Translations under genes and position numbers: made by a program
Part shown: piece after piece, positions 1 through 7,240 of the stretch
Numbering within the stretch: the first letter of the stretch is position 1
Layout: every line of letters begins with the position of its first letter
Notes under the pieces: model-generated
Databases searched by the model: none
Told to the model about the DNA's origin: nothing
Seen by the model: only the letters and a program-made list of their open reading frames with translations
Origin: Spirochaetales bacterium
GTDB taxonomy: Bacteria > Spirochaetota > Spirochaetia > SZUA-6 > DRHE01
Direction of reading: 5' to 3'
Assembly: GCA_016935715.1 (NCBI GenBank)
Contig: JAFGQJ010000241.1
Span: 1 to 10,879 of the forward strand
Length of the DNA: 10,879 bases

Positions 1-750
1 AAGGGGACCAAGGTGTTCAGCCTGGTCGGCAAGATCACCAATACCGGACTGGTCGAAGTACCCATGGGCATCACGCTGCGGAGAATCATCGAGGAGATCG
101 GCGGAGGAGTGAAGGACGGCAAGGCCTTCAAAGCGGTCCAGACCGGAGGACCCTCGGGAGGCTGCATCTCGGCGGAACATCTGGACGCAGCCGTGGATTT
201 CGACGAGCTCACACGGCTCGGATCGATGATGGGATCCGGCGGTATGATCGTCATGGACGAGGACACCTGCATGGTGAACGTGGCCAAGTACTTCCTCGGA
301 TTCCTGAAGAGCGAATCCTGCGGCAAGTGCACCCCCTGCAGGGAGGGGATCGCCCAGATGCTCGCCATCCTGGAGCGGATCACTGCGGGAGAAGGCGAGC
401 TGGAAGACCTGGACACCCTGGAAACCCTGGCCGAGCTGTTGATGGAGGGCTCCCTCTGTGCACTGGGCAAGACAGCGGCCAATCCGATACTTTCCACCCT
501 CAAATATTTCCGCGGGGAGTACGAGGAACATATCCGCAACAAGCATTGCCCGGCCAGGGAATGCAGGGGGTTGTTCATCTACCAGATCGATCCGGATACC
601 TGTACGGGCTGCGGAATCTGCCGCAAGAACTGTCCGGTGGAGGCAATCACCGGTGAACGCAAACAGCCTCACGTGATCGATCAGGCGATCTGCACCAAGT
701 GCAACACCTGTTTCGAGAAGTGTCCCTTCGGGGCGATCGTGAAGGTGTAA
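1..750 (+). CDS. NuoF/HydB-like NAD(P)H-oxidoreductase flavoprotein subunit, 3' part (5' end outside window)
   Basis: The reading frame is open from the first base, so the N-terminal FMN/NADH-binding Rossmann part lies upstream and no start is seen. A GTG at 13 is internal: the family sequence (GTKVFSL) runs across it. Visible in order: the SLBB-like segment (VPMGITLRRIIEEIGGG, then TGGPSGGC); the NADH 4Fe-4S domain with Cys codons at 319, 328 and 337 (CGKCTPC) and 457, the usual N3-cluster ligands; and a C-terminal two-cluster ferredoxin domain with Cys codons at 601, 610, 619, 631 and 691, 700, 709, 721. The added ferredoxin tail is typical of HydB/HndC and formate-dehydrogenase-linked NuoF proteins, not of respiratory complex I NuoF. 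The family takes electrons from or gives them to NAD(P)H through FMN and a chain of Fe-S clusters in a soluble complex. The next gene starts 14 bp downstream. The physiological partner (hydrogenase, formate dehydrogenase or another enzyme) cannot be told from this part. Confidence 0.93.
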   Translation, partial: KGTKVFSLVGKITNTGLVEVPMGITLRRIIEEIGGGVKDGKAFKAVQTGGPSGGCISAEHLDAAVDFDELTRLGSMMGSGGMIVMDEDTCMVNVAKYFLGFLKSESCGKCTPCREGIAQMLAILERITAGEGELEDLDTLETLAELLMEGSLCALGKTAANPILSTLKYFRGEYEEHIRNKHCPARECRGLFIYQIDPDTCTGCGICRKNCPVEAITGERKQPHVIDQAICTKCNTCFEKCPFGAIVKV

Positions 751-756
751 GGAGGC
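751..756 (+). promoter_or_regulatory. ribosome binding site supporting a GTG start at 765
   Basis: GGAGGC begins directly after the upstream stop codon and lies 8 nt before a GTG in the correct frame. This favours GTG 765 over the ATG at 699, which lies inside the previous gene. The protein from 765 (MPTVTIEGKTVTV) also begins just as a 2Fe-2S ferredoxin fold should. Confidence 0.7.
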
Positions 757-764
757 CACAGAGA

Positions 765-1625
765 GTGCCTACAGTAACGATAGAAGGAAAAACGGTCACC
801 GTGCCTCGGGAATCCACGATCCTGGACGCGGCTCGCAAAGCCCACGTATGGATACCGACACTGTGCTATCACCCCGCGATTCCAAGCCTGGGAGCCTGCC
901 GGATCTGCATGGTGGAGATCGAAGGTTCTGGCGGGTCTCCGGGCAGGCTGGTCACGGCCTGCAACTACCCGGTGCGGCGGGATATCACCGTGAGCGTTTC
1001 CAGTGAGAGGGCCACCCGGGTCCGCAGGGGGGTGATGCAGCTACTTCTTGCCCGCGCACCGGAGTCCGAGGAGCTGCGGGAGCTGGCCCGCCGCATGGGT
1101 GTGAAGGAAACCCCCTATCCCAAAGTCACGGAAAGCCAGCGCAACTGCATCCTCTGCGGTCTGTGCGTATCGGTCTGCGAGCAGGTGATCGGGGCTTCGG
1201 CCATCGGGTTCGCCGGCCGCGGTGTGGAACGCGCGGTGGCCGCTCCGTTTCGGGAAGCCTCGGAGGCCTGCATCGCCTGCGGGGCCTGTGCCGTGGTCTG
1301 CCCGGTGGGCACGATCCAGGTTCGGATTCACAACGATACCGGAGAGGCGGAGATCTCTCCGTTCAAGAGCCGCTCCAAGTTGCTGGTCTGCGAGGAATGC
1401 GGAGTCCGCATGGTAAGCGTTCCCGTGGCCCAGGCCATGAACGACAGGCTCGACATAGATTGGGAGGAGTTCCGGCACCTGGCCCGGCTCTGTCCCGAGT
1501 GCCGCAGAAAACACGCAGTCAAAGCACTCGGGTTGGGAGCGGGGGAGGGCAGCGTAACTCCCCTCGAAGAAATACACGCTGGCGAAGTTAGCGAAGTCAG
1601 CAAAGTTAACGAAGGTAACAATTAG
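765..1625 (+). CDS. NuoG/HydA N-terminus-like iron-sulfur electron-transfer protein (2Fe-2S plus 2x[4Fe-4S])
   Basis: A 286-residue protein from GTG 765. Residues 1-75 form a plant-type/NuoG-type 2Fe-2S domain with Cys34, Cys45, Cys48 and Cys66. Two four-cysteine [4Fe-4S] motifs follow: Cys128/131/134/138 (CILCGLCVSVC) and Cys169/172/175/179 (CIACGACAVVCP). A further cysteine set, Cys209/212 (CEEC) and Cys243/246 (CPEC), looks like a zinc ribbon or rubredoxin-like knuckle. The His-Cys cluster motif of NuoG is not seen, and there is no H-cluster or molybdopterin domain, so this is an electron-wiring subunit and not a catalytic one. Such short proteins usually accompany NuoE/NuoF subunits in NAD(P)-dependent hydrogenase, formate dehydrogenase or heterodisulfide-reductase-like complexes. 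Here it follows the NuoF-like gene by 14 bp and precedes acsB by 23 bp, which suggests one transcript. The last residues are a low-complexity E-V-S repeat. The exact complex is unknown. Confidence 0.88.
   Translation: MPTVTIEGKTVTVPRESTILDAARKAHVWIPTLCYHPAIPSLGACRICMVEIEGSGGSPGRLVTACNYPVRRDITVSVSSERATRVRRGVMQLLLARAPESEELRELARRMGVKETPYPKVTESQRNCILCGLCVSVCEQVIGASAIGFAGRGVERAVAAPFREASEACIACGACAVVCPVGTIQVRIHNDTGEAEISPFKSRSKLLVCEECGVRMVSVPVAQAMNDRLDIDWEEFRHLARLCPECRRKHAVKALGLGAGEGSVTPLEEIHAGEVSEVSKVNEGNN
1582..1617 (+). repeat. imperfect 9-nt tandem repeat, four copies, in frame
   Basis: Four adjacent 9-nt units (gcgaagtta, gcgaagtca, gcaaagtta, acgaaggta) lie at the very 3' end of the NuoG-like gene. 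The unit length keeps the frame and gives the tail EVSEVSKVNEGN before the stop at 1623. This stretch is less GC-rich than the surrounding coding sequence. It looks like slippage-derived low-complexity sequence; no function is known to me. Confidence 0.75.
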
Positions 1626-1648
1626 ATCCAGAAAGGAGTCTTGAAGAG

Positions 1649-3871
1649 ATGTCCAAGATCATCGCCACTGCAGCAATCCGCGGGGCCCATGCCATGGTGG
1701 CCCGGGCGGAGGAAGACCTCCAGAAAATGATCAAATCCAAAGGCAAGGATACCCAGGTTGCCTATCCCAACACAGCCTACTACCTGCCGATCATGCTTCT
1801 GTTCTTGGGACAGAAGGTGCAGAAGATCGGGGATCTGGAGGAGAGTCTCCACGAGGCTAAGAAGCTCCTGGGGCGTATCCCCGAAGACAATCTGTGGGTT
1901 CCCTACCTCGGGGAAACCCTGGATTCCGGGGTGGCCACCCTGATTGCCGAGGAGATCATCGAGAGCCTCAAGTACGTCAACGGGAATCCCGCTGAGGGAA
2001 TCTGGCTGGGCTTTACCGGCGACAACATCCTGCGCCAGCAGGGGATCAAGCTGGTGGACGGCCGGATGCCCGGCTTCGTGGCCATCGCCGGCTGTACCAA
2101 GACGAACAGCGAAGCCGTGGAGCTGATCCAGGGCTTCCAGGCCCGGAATATCCTCGTGTTCATGGCCGGTCATACCAACGGCAAAGCCATCGCCGAACAG
2201 CTGCACGAGGAAGGGGTGGAGATGAACTGGGACACCTTCACCGTTCCCTACGGCAAGGAGATCACCGCGGCCATTCACGCCCTGAACTTCGCCGCCCGCT
2301 CGGCTATGACCTTCGGCGGTGTGGAAGCCGGGGACATGAAGGCCGCCCGGGAAATACTTCTGTACAACAAGGAACGGGTTCACGCCTTCGTCATGGCTCT
2401 GGGGGCGGACACGAAAGCAAAGAGCCTTAATGACGGTCAGTTGATCACCGACGAAAAATACGCCACCGCCGCCGGGGCCATCAACTTCGGTTTTCCGGTC
2501 ATCTCCGACGTGCCCATCCCCGAGATCCGTCCGACGGGAATCTGTACCTACGAGCACGTCATCTCCGGCATCAAGCTGGATGAGATCATCAGCCGCGCCA
2601 TCGAGCTGCGCGGGCTGACCATCAGGATCGAGGAGATCCCCATCCCCGTTCCCTACGGCGCGGGCTTCGAAGGGGAGCGGGTGCGTAAAGAGGATATGCA
2701 CGTGCAGTTCGGCGGCAAGTACACCGACGCCTTCGAGCTGCTGCGCATGCGGCCGATGGAGGAGATCGAGGACGGCAAGATCGAGGTGATCGGTCCGGAG
2801 ATCGACGAGATGAAGGAAGGGGAGGCCTATCCACTCGGGATCGTTGTGGAGGTGGCCGGGCGGGAGTTCCAGGAGGACTTCGAGAGCGTTCTGGAGCGCC
2901 GCATCCACGAGTTCATCTCCTGCGCCCACGGGATCTTCCATATGGGACAGCGCTCGATCGTCTGGGTGCGGATTTCCAAGGAAGCTGCCGGAAAGGGATT
3001 CAAGGTCAAGGATCTGGGAGAGATCCTGGTCGCCAAGATGCACGAAGACTTCACCAAGATCGTGGACCGGGTCCAGGTCAAGATCTACACGGACAAGGCC
3101 AAGGTATCCGAGCTGGTCGAGACGGCCAAAGAGGCGTACAGCAACCGCGACGACAAGGTCGGCTCCATGACCGACGAGGACGTGGAAGAGTACTACTCCT
3201 GTACCCTCTGCCAGTCCTACGCCCCCAACCACGTGTGCATCGTAACGCCTCAGCGTCTGGGCCTCTGCGGCGCCTATACCTGGCTGGACTGCAAGGCCTC
3301 CCATCAGATCGACGAGCACGGGCCCAACGAACCGGTGAAGAAGGGCAAGGTCATCGATCCGGTCAAGGGCCAGTGGGAGAATATCAACGCCTACATCGAT
3401 GTGAAGTCCAATGGAAACTTGAAGAAGTTCAACGCTTACGCCATAATGGAGGAACCGATGACCTCCTGCGGCTGTTTCGAATGCATCGCCGCAGTGGTAC
3501 CCGAAGCCAACGGGATCATGATCGTGGACCGGGATTTCACGGGGATGACCCCCATCGGCATGACCTTTTCCTCCCTGGCCGGACAGGTCGGGGGTGGACA
3601 GCAGATTCCCGGGTTCACCGGGATCGGCAAGCTGTACATCTCCAGCCCGAAGTTCATCTCCGGAGAGGGCGGGCACAAGCGCATCGTGTGGATGACCAAA
3701 CAGCTGAAGGACGAGGTGGCCGAACGGCTGAAACCCCAGCTGGAGAAGGAGGGTCTCACCGATCTGTGGGACAAGATTGCCACGGAGGAAGATGCGGAGA
3801 TGCCGGACCAGCTGGTGGAGTACCTCGGCAAGGTGGCTCACCCGGCCCTGGAGATGGAGTCCCTGTTCTAA
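1649..3871 (+). CDS. acsB: acetyl-CoA synthase (CODH/ACS complex subunit AcsB)
   Basis: Makes acetyl-CoA from CO, the methyl group delivered by the corrinoid iron-sulfur protein, and CoA; it is the terminal enzyme of the Wood-Ljungdahl pathway and forms a cytoplasmic complex with CO dehydrogenase. The 740 residues match the bacterial form (Moorella about 729), with the N-terminal CODH-contact/CO-channel domain that archaeal homologues lack. All A-cluster ligands are present: Cys518, Cys521, Cys530 and Cys540 (spacing C-x2-C-x8-C-x9-C) for the [4Fe-4S] cluster and its bridge, and Cys607-Gly608-Cys609 for the distal nickel, a constant +12 offset from Moorella Cys506/509/518/528 and 595-597. Residue 524 is Tyr where Moorella, from memory, has Phe512. 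AAGGAG (1633-1638) lies 10 nt before the ATG. The CODH subunit gene is not in the window. A long antisense open frame over this gene is a codon-bias artefact. Confidence 0.98.
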   Translation: MSKIIATAAIRGAHAMVARAEEDLQKMIKSKGKDTQVAYPNTAYYLPIMLLFLGQKVQKIGDLEESLHEAKKLLGRIPEDNLWVPYLGETLDSGVATLIAEEIIESLKYVNGNPAEGIWLGFTGDNILRQQGIKLVDGRMPGFVAIAGCTKTNSEAVELIQGFQARNILVFMAGHTNGKAIAEQLHEEGVEMNWDTFTVPYGKEITAAIHALNFAARSAMTFGGVEAGDMKAAREILLYNKERVHAFVMALGADTKAKSLNDGQLITDEKYATAAGAINFGFPVISDVPIPEIRPTGICTYEHVISGIKLDEIISRAIELRGLTIRIEEIPIPVPYGAGFEGERVRKEDMHVQFGGKYTDAFELLRMRPMEEIEDGKIEVIGPEIDEMKEGEAYPLGIVVEVAGREFQEDFESVLERRIHEFISCAHGIFHMGQRSIVWVRISKEAAGKGFKVKDLGEILVAKMHEDFTKIVDRVQVKIYTDKAKVSELVETAKEAYSNRDDKVGSMTDEDVEEYYSCTLCQSYAPNHVCIVTPQRLGLCGAYTWLDCKASHQIDEHGPNEPVKKGKVIDPVKGQWENINAYIDVKSNGNLKKFNAYAIMEEPMTSCGCFECIAAVVPEANGIMIVDRDFTGMTPIGMTFSSLAGQVGGGQQIPGFTGIGKLYISSPKFISGEGGHKRIVWMTKQLKDEVAERLKPQLEKEGLTDLWDKIATEEDAEMPDQLVEYLGKVAHPALEMESLF

Positions 3872-3878
3872 AACCGAT

Positions 3879-3905
3879 GCTTGCAGGCCGGGTACGGGCC
3901 GAAGC
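3879..3905 (+). other. intergenic hairpin between acsB and acsC
   Basis: The 64-bp gap holds GCTT (3879-3882) pairing with AAGC (3902-3905) and GGCC (3886-3889) pairing with GGCC (3897-3900), with a small internal loop and a 7-nt apical loop. No T-run follows, so it does not look like an intrinsic terminator. It could be an mRNA processing or stabilising structure, or chance in GC-rich DNA. Confidence 0.3.
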
Positions 3906-3935
3906 AACAGAGCAAAACACGCAAAGGAGTAGCGT

Positions 3936-5267
3936 ATGGCACTGACAGGTATGCAGATCTACAAGAGCCTGCCCAAGACCAACTGCAAGGACTGCGGTCT
4001 GCCGACCTGCATGGCCTTTGCCATGCAGGTGGCGGCCAAACAGAGGGCTCTGACCGACTGCCCGCATATTTCCGAGGAGGGCAAGGAAGCCCTTTCCGAT
4101 GCTTCCGCGCCTCCCATCCGTCTGGTCAAGATCGGACCGGAGGGAAAGACCTTCGAAATCGGACAGGAGACGGTGATGTTCCGTCATGAGGAGAGGTTTC
4201 ACCGCCCCACCGGTTTGGCGATTCGCATTCCCGCCGCCCTTTCCGATGAGGATGCGGCGGCGATGATCGAACGGGCCAACAAGAGCGTGTTCCCCCGGGT
4301 CGGTGCAATCCTGCGGGTTGCCCTCTGCGCCGTGGAAGTCGAGACCGCCGATCCGGCCGCCCGGGCCAGGCTGGCTGCGGAAAAAAGCGAGATTCCCCTC
4401 ATCCTGGTAGGCGGCAAAACCGAGGCCTTGAAGGCAGCGGTGGAGGCAATTGCCGATCAAAAACCGCTGATCTACAGGGCCGACGCCTCCAACGTGGAGG
4501 CGCTGGCCGAGATCGCTGCGGCGGCCAAGGTGCCTCTGGCCATCCACGGGAAAAATCTCGAGGAGCTGGCCGATCTCACCGCGAAGGCCAAGGACAAGGG
4601 AATGGAGGACCTGGTCTTGAGCTTCCTCAGCGACGGAGGACAGACGATCAGGGATATGACCGTGGCCCGCAGGGCGGCCCTGAAAAAGCAGTTCCGTCCC
4701 CTCGGCTATCCCTCTATGATTGAGGTGCAGGCGGACTCTCCCGATATGGAGGGAATCCTGGGTGGGGTGTTCTCAGCCAAGTATGCAGGGATCGTCATTG
4801 TGGACGGAGTGGAACCCTGGGAGCTGTTGCCGATCATGGTCACGGTTCAGGACGTGTACACGAATCCTCAAGTGCCCAACACGGTGGAGGCCAAGCTGTA
4901 CGAGATCGGGGGTCCCGGCGAGAACTCTCCTGTAATGTTCACCACGAACTTTTCCCTGACCTACTTCAGCGTGGCCGGAGAGGTGGAACGCAGCAAGGTT
5001 CCGACCTACATCGTCGTTGTGGAAACCGAGGGTCTCGGCGTGTTGAACGCCTACGCCGGGGACAAGATCTCGGCGGAATTGGTGGTGAAGACCATCGCGG
5101 CGCAGAAAGTAGCGGAAAAGGTCAAGCACCGAAAATTGATCATCCCGGGTCTGCTGCCCATTTTCAGGGCGGAGATCGAAGATACCTCGGAGTGGGAACA
5201 GGTGATCATCGGTCCAGAGTCCGCTCGGGAGATTCCGGCCTTCTTACAGAAGTGGCCCGACCTATAG
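3936..5267 (+). CDS. acsC: corrinoid iron-sulfur protein large (gamma) subunit AcsC
   Basis: Large subunit of the heterodimeric CFeSP, which carries the methyl group from methyltransferase AcsE to acetyl-CoA synthase on a cobalamin cofactor. The protein has 443 residues (Moorella about 446). Its N-terminal [4Fe-4S] domain has Cys17, Cys20, Cys25 and Cys42 (C-x2-C-x4-C-x16-C), the same positions as in Moorella as I recall it; this low-potential cluster passes electrons to cobalt. A TIM-barrel domain follows (about residues 60-320). The C-terminal part contains the conserved NSPVMFTTNFSLTYFSVAGE segment (about 330-350) and the corrinoid-binding domain to the end. AAGGAG (3924-3929) sits 6 nt before the ATG. 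The partner AcsD is encoded three genes downstream. A hairpin with a T-run overlaps the stop codon. Confidence 0.98.
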   Translation: MALTGMQIYKSLPKTNCKDCGLPTCMAFAMQVAAKQRALTDCPHISEEGKEALSDASAPPIRLVKIGPEGKTFEIGQETVMFRHEERFHRPTGLAIRIPAALSDEDAAAMIERANKSVFPRVGAILRVALCAVEVETADPAARARLAAEKSEIPLILVGGKTEALKAAVEAIADQKPLIYRADASNVEALAEIAAAAKVPLAIHGKNLEELADLTAKAKDKGMEDLVLSFLSDGGQTIRDMTVARRAALKKQFRPLGYPSMIEVQADSPDMEGILGGVFSAKYAGIVIVDGVEPWELLPIMVTVQDVYTNPQVPNTVEAKLYEIGGPGENSPVMFTTNFSLTYFSVAGEVERSKVPTYIVVVETEGLGVLNAYAGDKISAELVVKTIAAQKVAEKVKHRKLIIPGLLPIFRAEIEDTSEWEQVIIGPESAREIPAFLQKWPDL

Positions 5268-5277
5268 GTGGGTTTTT
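5256..5277 (+). terminator. possible intrinsic (partial) terminator overlapping the acsC stop codon
   Basis: CCC-(G)-ACC at 5256-5262 pairs with GGTGGG at 5267-5272 around a TATA loop, with one bulged G, and TTTTT follows directly at 5273-5277. The stop codon TAG (5265-5267) lies inside the loop and stem. The stem is short, so read-through is likely. It would lower transcription of acsV and later genes relative to acsB and acsC. A ribosome ending at the stop codon would cover the hairpin, so chance is possible. Confidence 0.35.
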
Positions 5278-5337
5278 CGACAAGCCGCGTATTCTGTCGC
5301 CGGAGCTAGAATCAAGCTTAAAGCCGACGGGAAGCAG

Positions 5338-5343
5338 TTGAGG
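5338..5343 (+). promoter_or_regulatory. poor ribosome binding site of acsV
   Basis: The only GAGG-like core before the acsV ATG (TTGAGG) is about 1 nt from the start codon, too close for normal use. A GGGAAG about 10 nt upstream is a weak alternative. All other acs genes here have strong, well-spaced sites, so acsV translation is probably lower. The start itself is supported by the N-terminal ferredoxin fold (STYSVTFIPQNKTVRV). Confidence 0.4.
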
Positions 5344-5344
5344 T

Positions 5345-7240
5345 ATGTCCACGTACTCTGTCACCTTCATTCCTCAGAATAAAACGGTGCGGGTCGATGC
5401 GGATACCAGTCTGCTCGAAGCAGCCCTAAGGGCCGGGATCACGATCAACAACCTCTGCGGCGGTGACGGGATCTGCGGGCGCTGCAAGATGATCGTCACT
5501 CAAGGAACGGTTACCGGCAGGGTTTCGGCCAAGCTGACCCGGGATGAAATCCGCAGGGGCTTCGTGCTGGCCTGCCAGACTCCGGTGGAAGACAATCTGG
5601 TTGTCGAGATTCCGGAGGAGACCTGGGCCAAAGAGAAACTGGGGGCCGCCGAGGACGCGGCCCGCTTCCGGGATCTGGCCGAGGGCTGGGAGTACGAAGC
5701 CGACCTGGTGCCCGCCCCCCTGGTTACCAAAGTCTACCTGGAGCTCGAAAAGCCGGATCTGGCCAACAATACGGCGGACCATCAGCGTGTCGACGATGCC
5801 ATCCGCAAAGCGCTCAAGTACCGCTCCATGCAGATGGGGTTGAAGATCATCAAGAGTATCCCTGAGATCCTGCGACAGAACGACTACAAGATCACCGCCA
5901 CGGTGGGACTCCGACGGGACATAGCCGAGGTGATGCACATCGAGGGTGGAGACACCACGGAGCACAACTACATGGTCGTGGTGGACATGGGCACGACCAC
6001 GATCGTGGCTCACCTGTTGAATACCAACACCATGGCAACCCTCGATGCCCGGGCCTGCTTCAACTCTCAGGGGATCTACGGGCGGGAGGTAACCCGACGG
6101 ATGATCAGCGCCGAACAGAAGGGTGTGGAGGAGCTGCAGCGGCTGCTGGTGGAGGACATCAACGGGTTGATCGACCAGCTGGCCGAAGCCAACAATGTAC
6201 GGTCGAAGGATATCAGTGCCGTGGTCTGTGCAGGAAATACGGCCATGGGCCACTTCCTTCTGGGTCTGTGCACGAAAAATATCCGCCGCACTCCCTATGT
6301 AGCGAACACGGTCTCCCCCCCGCCCCTGCGCGCCGTGGAGGTGGGCTTGAACATCAATCCCAGGGGTTTGCTGTATAGCCTGCCGGCGGTAAGCGGCTGG
6401 GTGGGCAGCGATATCACCGCCGGTATCCTGGCGACGCGGATGAACGAGCGGGAAGAGCTCAGCCTTCTTCTGGACATCGGTACCAACGGAGAGGTGGTGA
6501 TCGGCAACAAAGAATGGCTGGTCTCCGCCTCGGCTTCCGCGGGGCCGGCGCTGGAGGGGGCCAGCGTGGGCTGCGGCATGCGGGCCGAAGCGGGAGCCGT
6601 GGAAAAGATGTACGTGGAGAAAGGCGCGATCAAGTACCAAACCATCGACAACAAGCGGCCCAAGGGCATCTGCGGATCCGGGATCATCGACGCGGTGGCG
6701 GTGCTCCTCGAGCAGGGGCTGATCAACCGCTCCGGTGTTTTCGTGGAAGCGGACAAACCGCGGGTGGAGACCGTCGAGGGCTTGAAGCGCTACATCATCG
6801 CCGAGGAAAAGGAGACCGCTACCGGGCGCCCGGTGTACATAAGCGAGACAGACATCGAGAACGTGATCACCGCCAAGGCGGCGATCTTCGCGGCCATGAA
6901 GATCCTGCTGCGGCGCCTGGACCTTCGCTTTCAAGATTTACAGCGCTTCTACATCGCCGGAGCCTTTGGTTCCTACATCGACATCGAGCACGCCATCGCC
7001 ATTGGGCTAATTCCGGATATCGAGAGGAGTCGCTTCGAGTTCGTGGGCAATGCCTCGATCAAGGGCGCCAAGATCGTGGCCTTCTACAAGGAAGCGCTGT
7101 ACAAGATCGAGAAGATCCGGGAGGACACAACCTACTACGATCTGATGGGCGCCAATGACTACGTGGAGGAGTTTCAGAAGGCGATGTTTCTGCCCCACAC
7201 GGATATCGAATTATTTCAGAGGAGCGGGGATCTTGCCTAG
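5345..7240 (+). CDS. acsV: AcsV, ATP-dependent reductive activator of corrinoid iron-sulfur protein (RACo family)
   Basis: Restores the active Co(I) state of the CFeSP after accidental oxidation to Co(II), using ATP hydrolysis to drive electron flow uphill. Its 631 residues match the Carboxydothermus activator (about 630). The N-terminal 2Fe-2S ferredoxin domain (residues 1-90) has Cys38, Cys44, Cys47 and Cys77. A linker and middle domain follow. The C-terminal ASKHA-type ATPase/DUF4445 region shows a first phosphate loop at Asp214 (DMGTTT), a second at Asp377 (DIGTNGE) and the glycine-rich AGAFGS at 538-543. It is often annotated Orf7 in acs operons. A 77-bp gap with a hairpin lies upstream. 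Its last 8 nt overlap the TTG start of the next gene, suggesting translational coupling. Confidence 0.96.
   Translation: MSTYSVTFIPQNKTVRVDADTSLLEAALRAGITINNLCGGDGICGRCKMIVTQGTVTGRVSAKLTRDEIRRGFVLACQTPVEDNLVVEIPEETWAKEKLGAAEDAARFRDLAEGWEYEADLVPAPLVTKVYLELEKPDLANNTADHQRVDDAIRKALKYRSMQMGLKIIKSIPEILRQNDYKITATVGLRRDIAEVMHIEGGDTTEHNYMVVVDMGTTTIVAHLLNTNTMATLDARACFNSQGIYGREVTRRMISAEQKGVEELQRLLVEDINGLIDQLAEANNVRSKDISAVVCAGNTAMGHFLLGLCTKNIRRTPYVANTVSPPPLRAVEVGLNINPRGLLYSLPAVSGWVGSDITAGILATRMNEREELSLLLDIGTNGEVVIGNKEWLVSASASAGPALEGASVGCGMRAEAGAVEKMYVEKGAIKYQTIDNKRPKGICGSGIIDAVAVLLEQGLINRSGVFVEADKPRVETVEGLKRYIIAEEKETATGRPVYISETDIENVITAKAAIFAAMKILLRRLDLRFQDLQRFYIAGAFGSYIDIEHAIAIGLIPDIERSRFEFVGNASIKGAKIVAFYKEALYKIEKIREDTTYYDLMGANDYVEEFQKAMFLPHTDIELFQRSGDLA
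7218..7224 (+). promoter_or_regulatory. ribosome binding site supporting a TTG start at 7233
   Basis: AGAGGAG inside the end of acsV lies 8 nt before TTG 7233. No ATG or GTG is placed so that the P-loop protein would begin at its expected first strand. From TTG 7233 the protein begins MPRTIAVAGKGGTGKTT, the normal length for the family. The ATG at 7155 would add 26 residues read out of frame from inside acsV. Confidence 0.65.

Noticed and set aside
699..764. An upstream ATG start for the NuoG-like protein
   Set aside because: It would overlap the NuoF-like gene by 52 nt and add 22 residues unlike the 2Fe-2S fold. GTG 765 has a good ribosome site and the right fold start.
1622..3907. A 761-codon antisense open frame covering acsB
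   Set aside because: It is the exact shadow of acsB: GC-rich codon choice avoids the codons that would give stops on the other strand. The translated product is low in recognisable motifs and has no ribosome site, while the + strand gene has every catalytic residue.
5268..5344. An internal promoter for acsV
   Set aside because: TAGAAT at 5307 could be a -10, but no -35-like hexamer lies 15-19 nt upstream.
5426..6934. A 502-codon antisense open frame covering acsV
   Set aside because: Same codon-bias effect. The + strand protein is a full-length RACo homologue with all its motifs.
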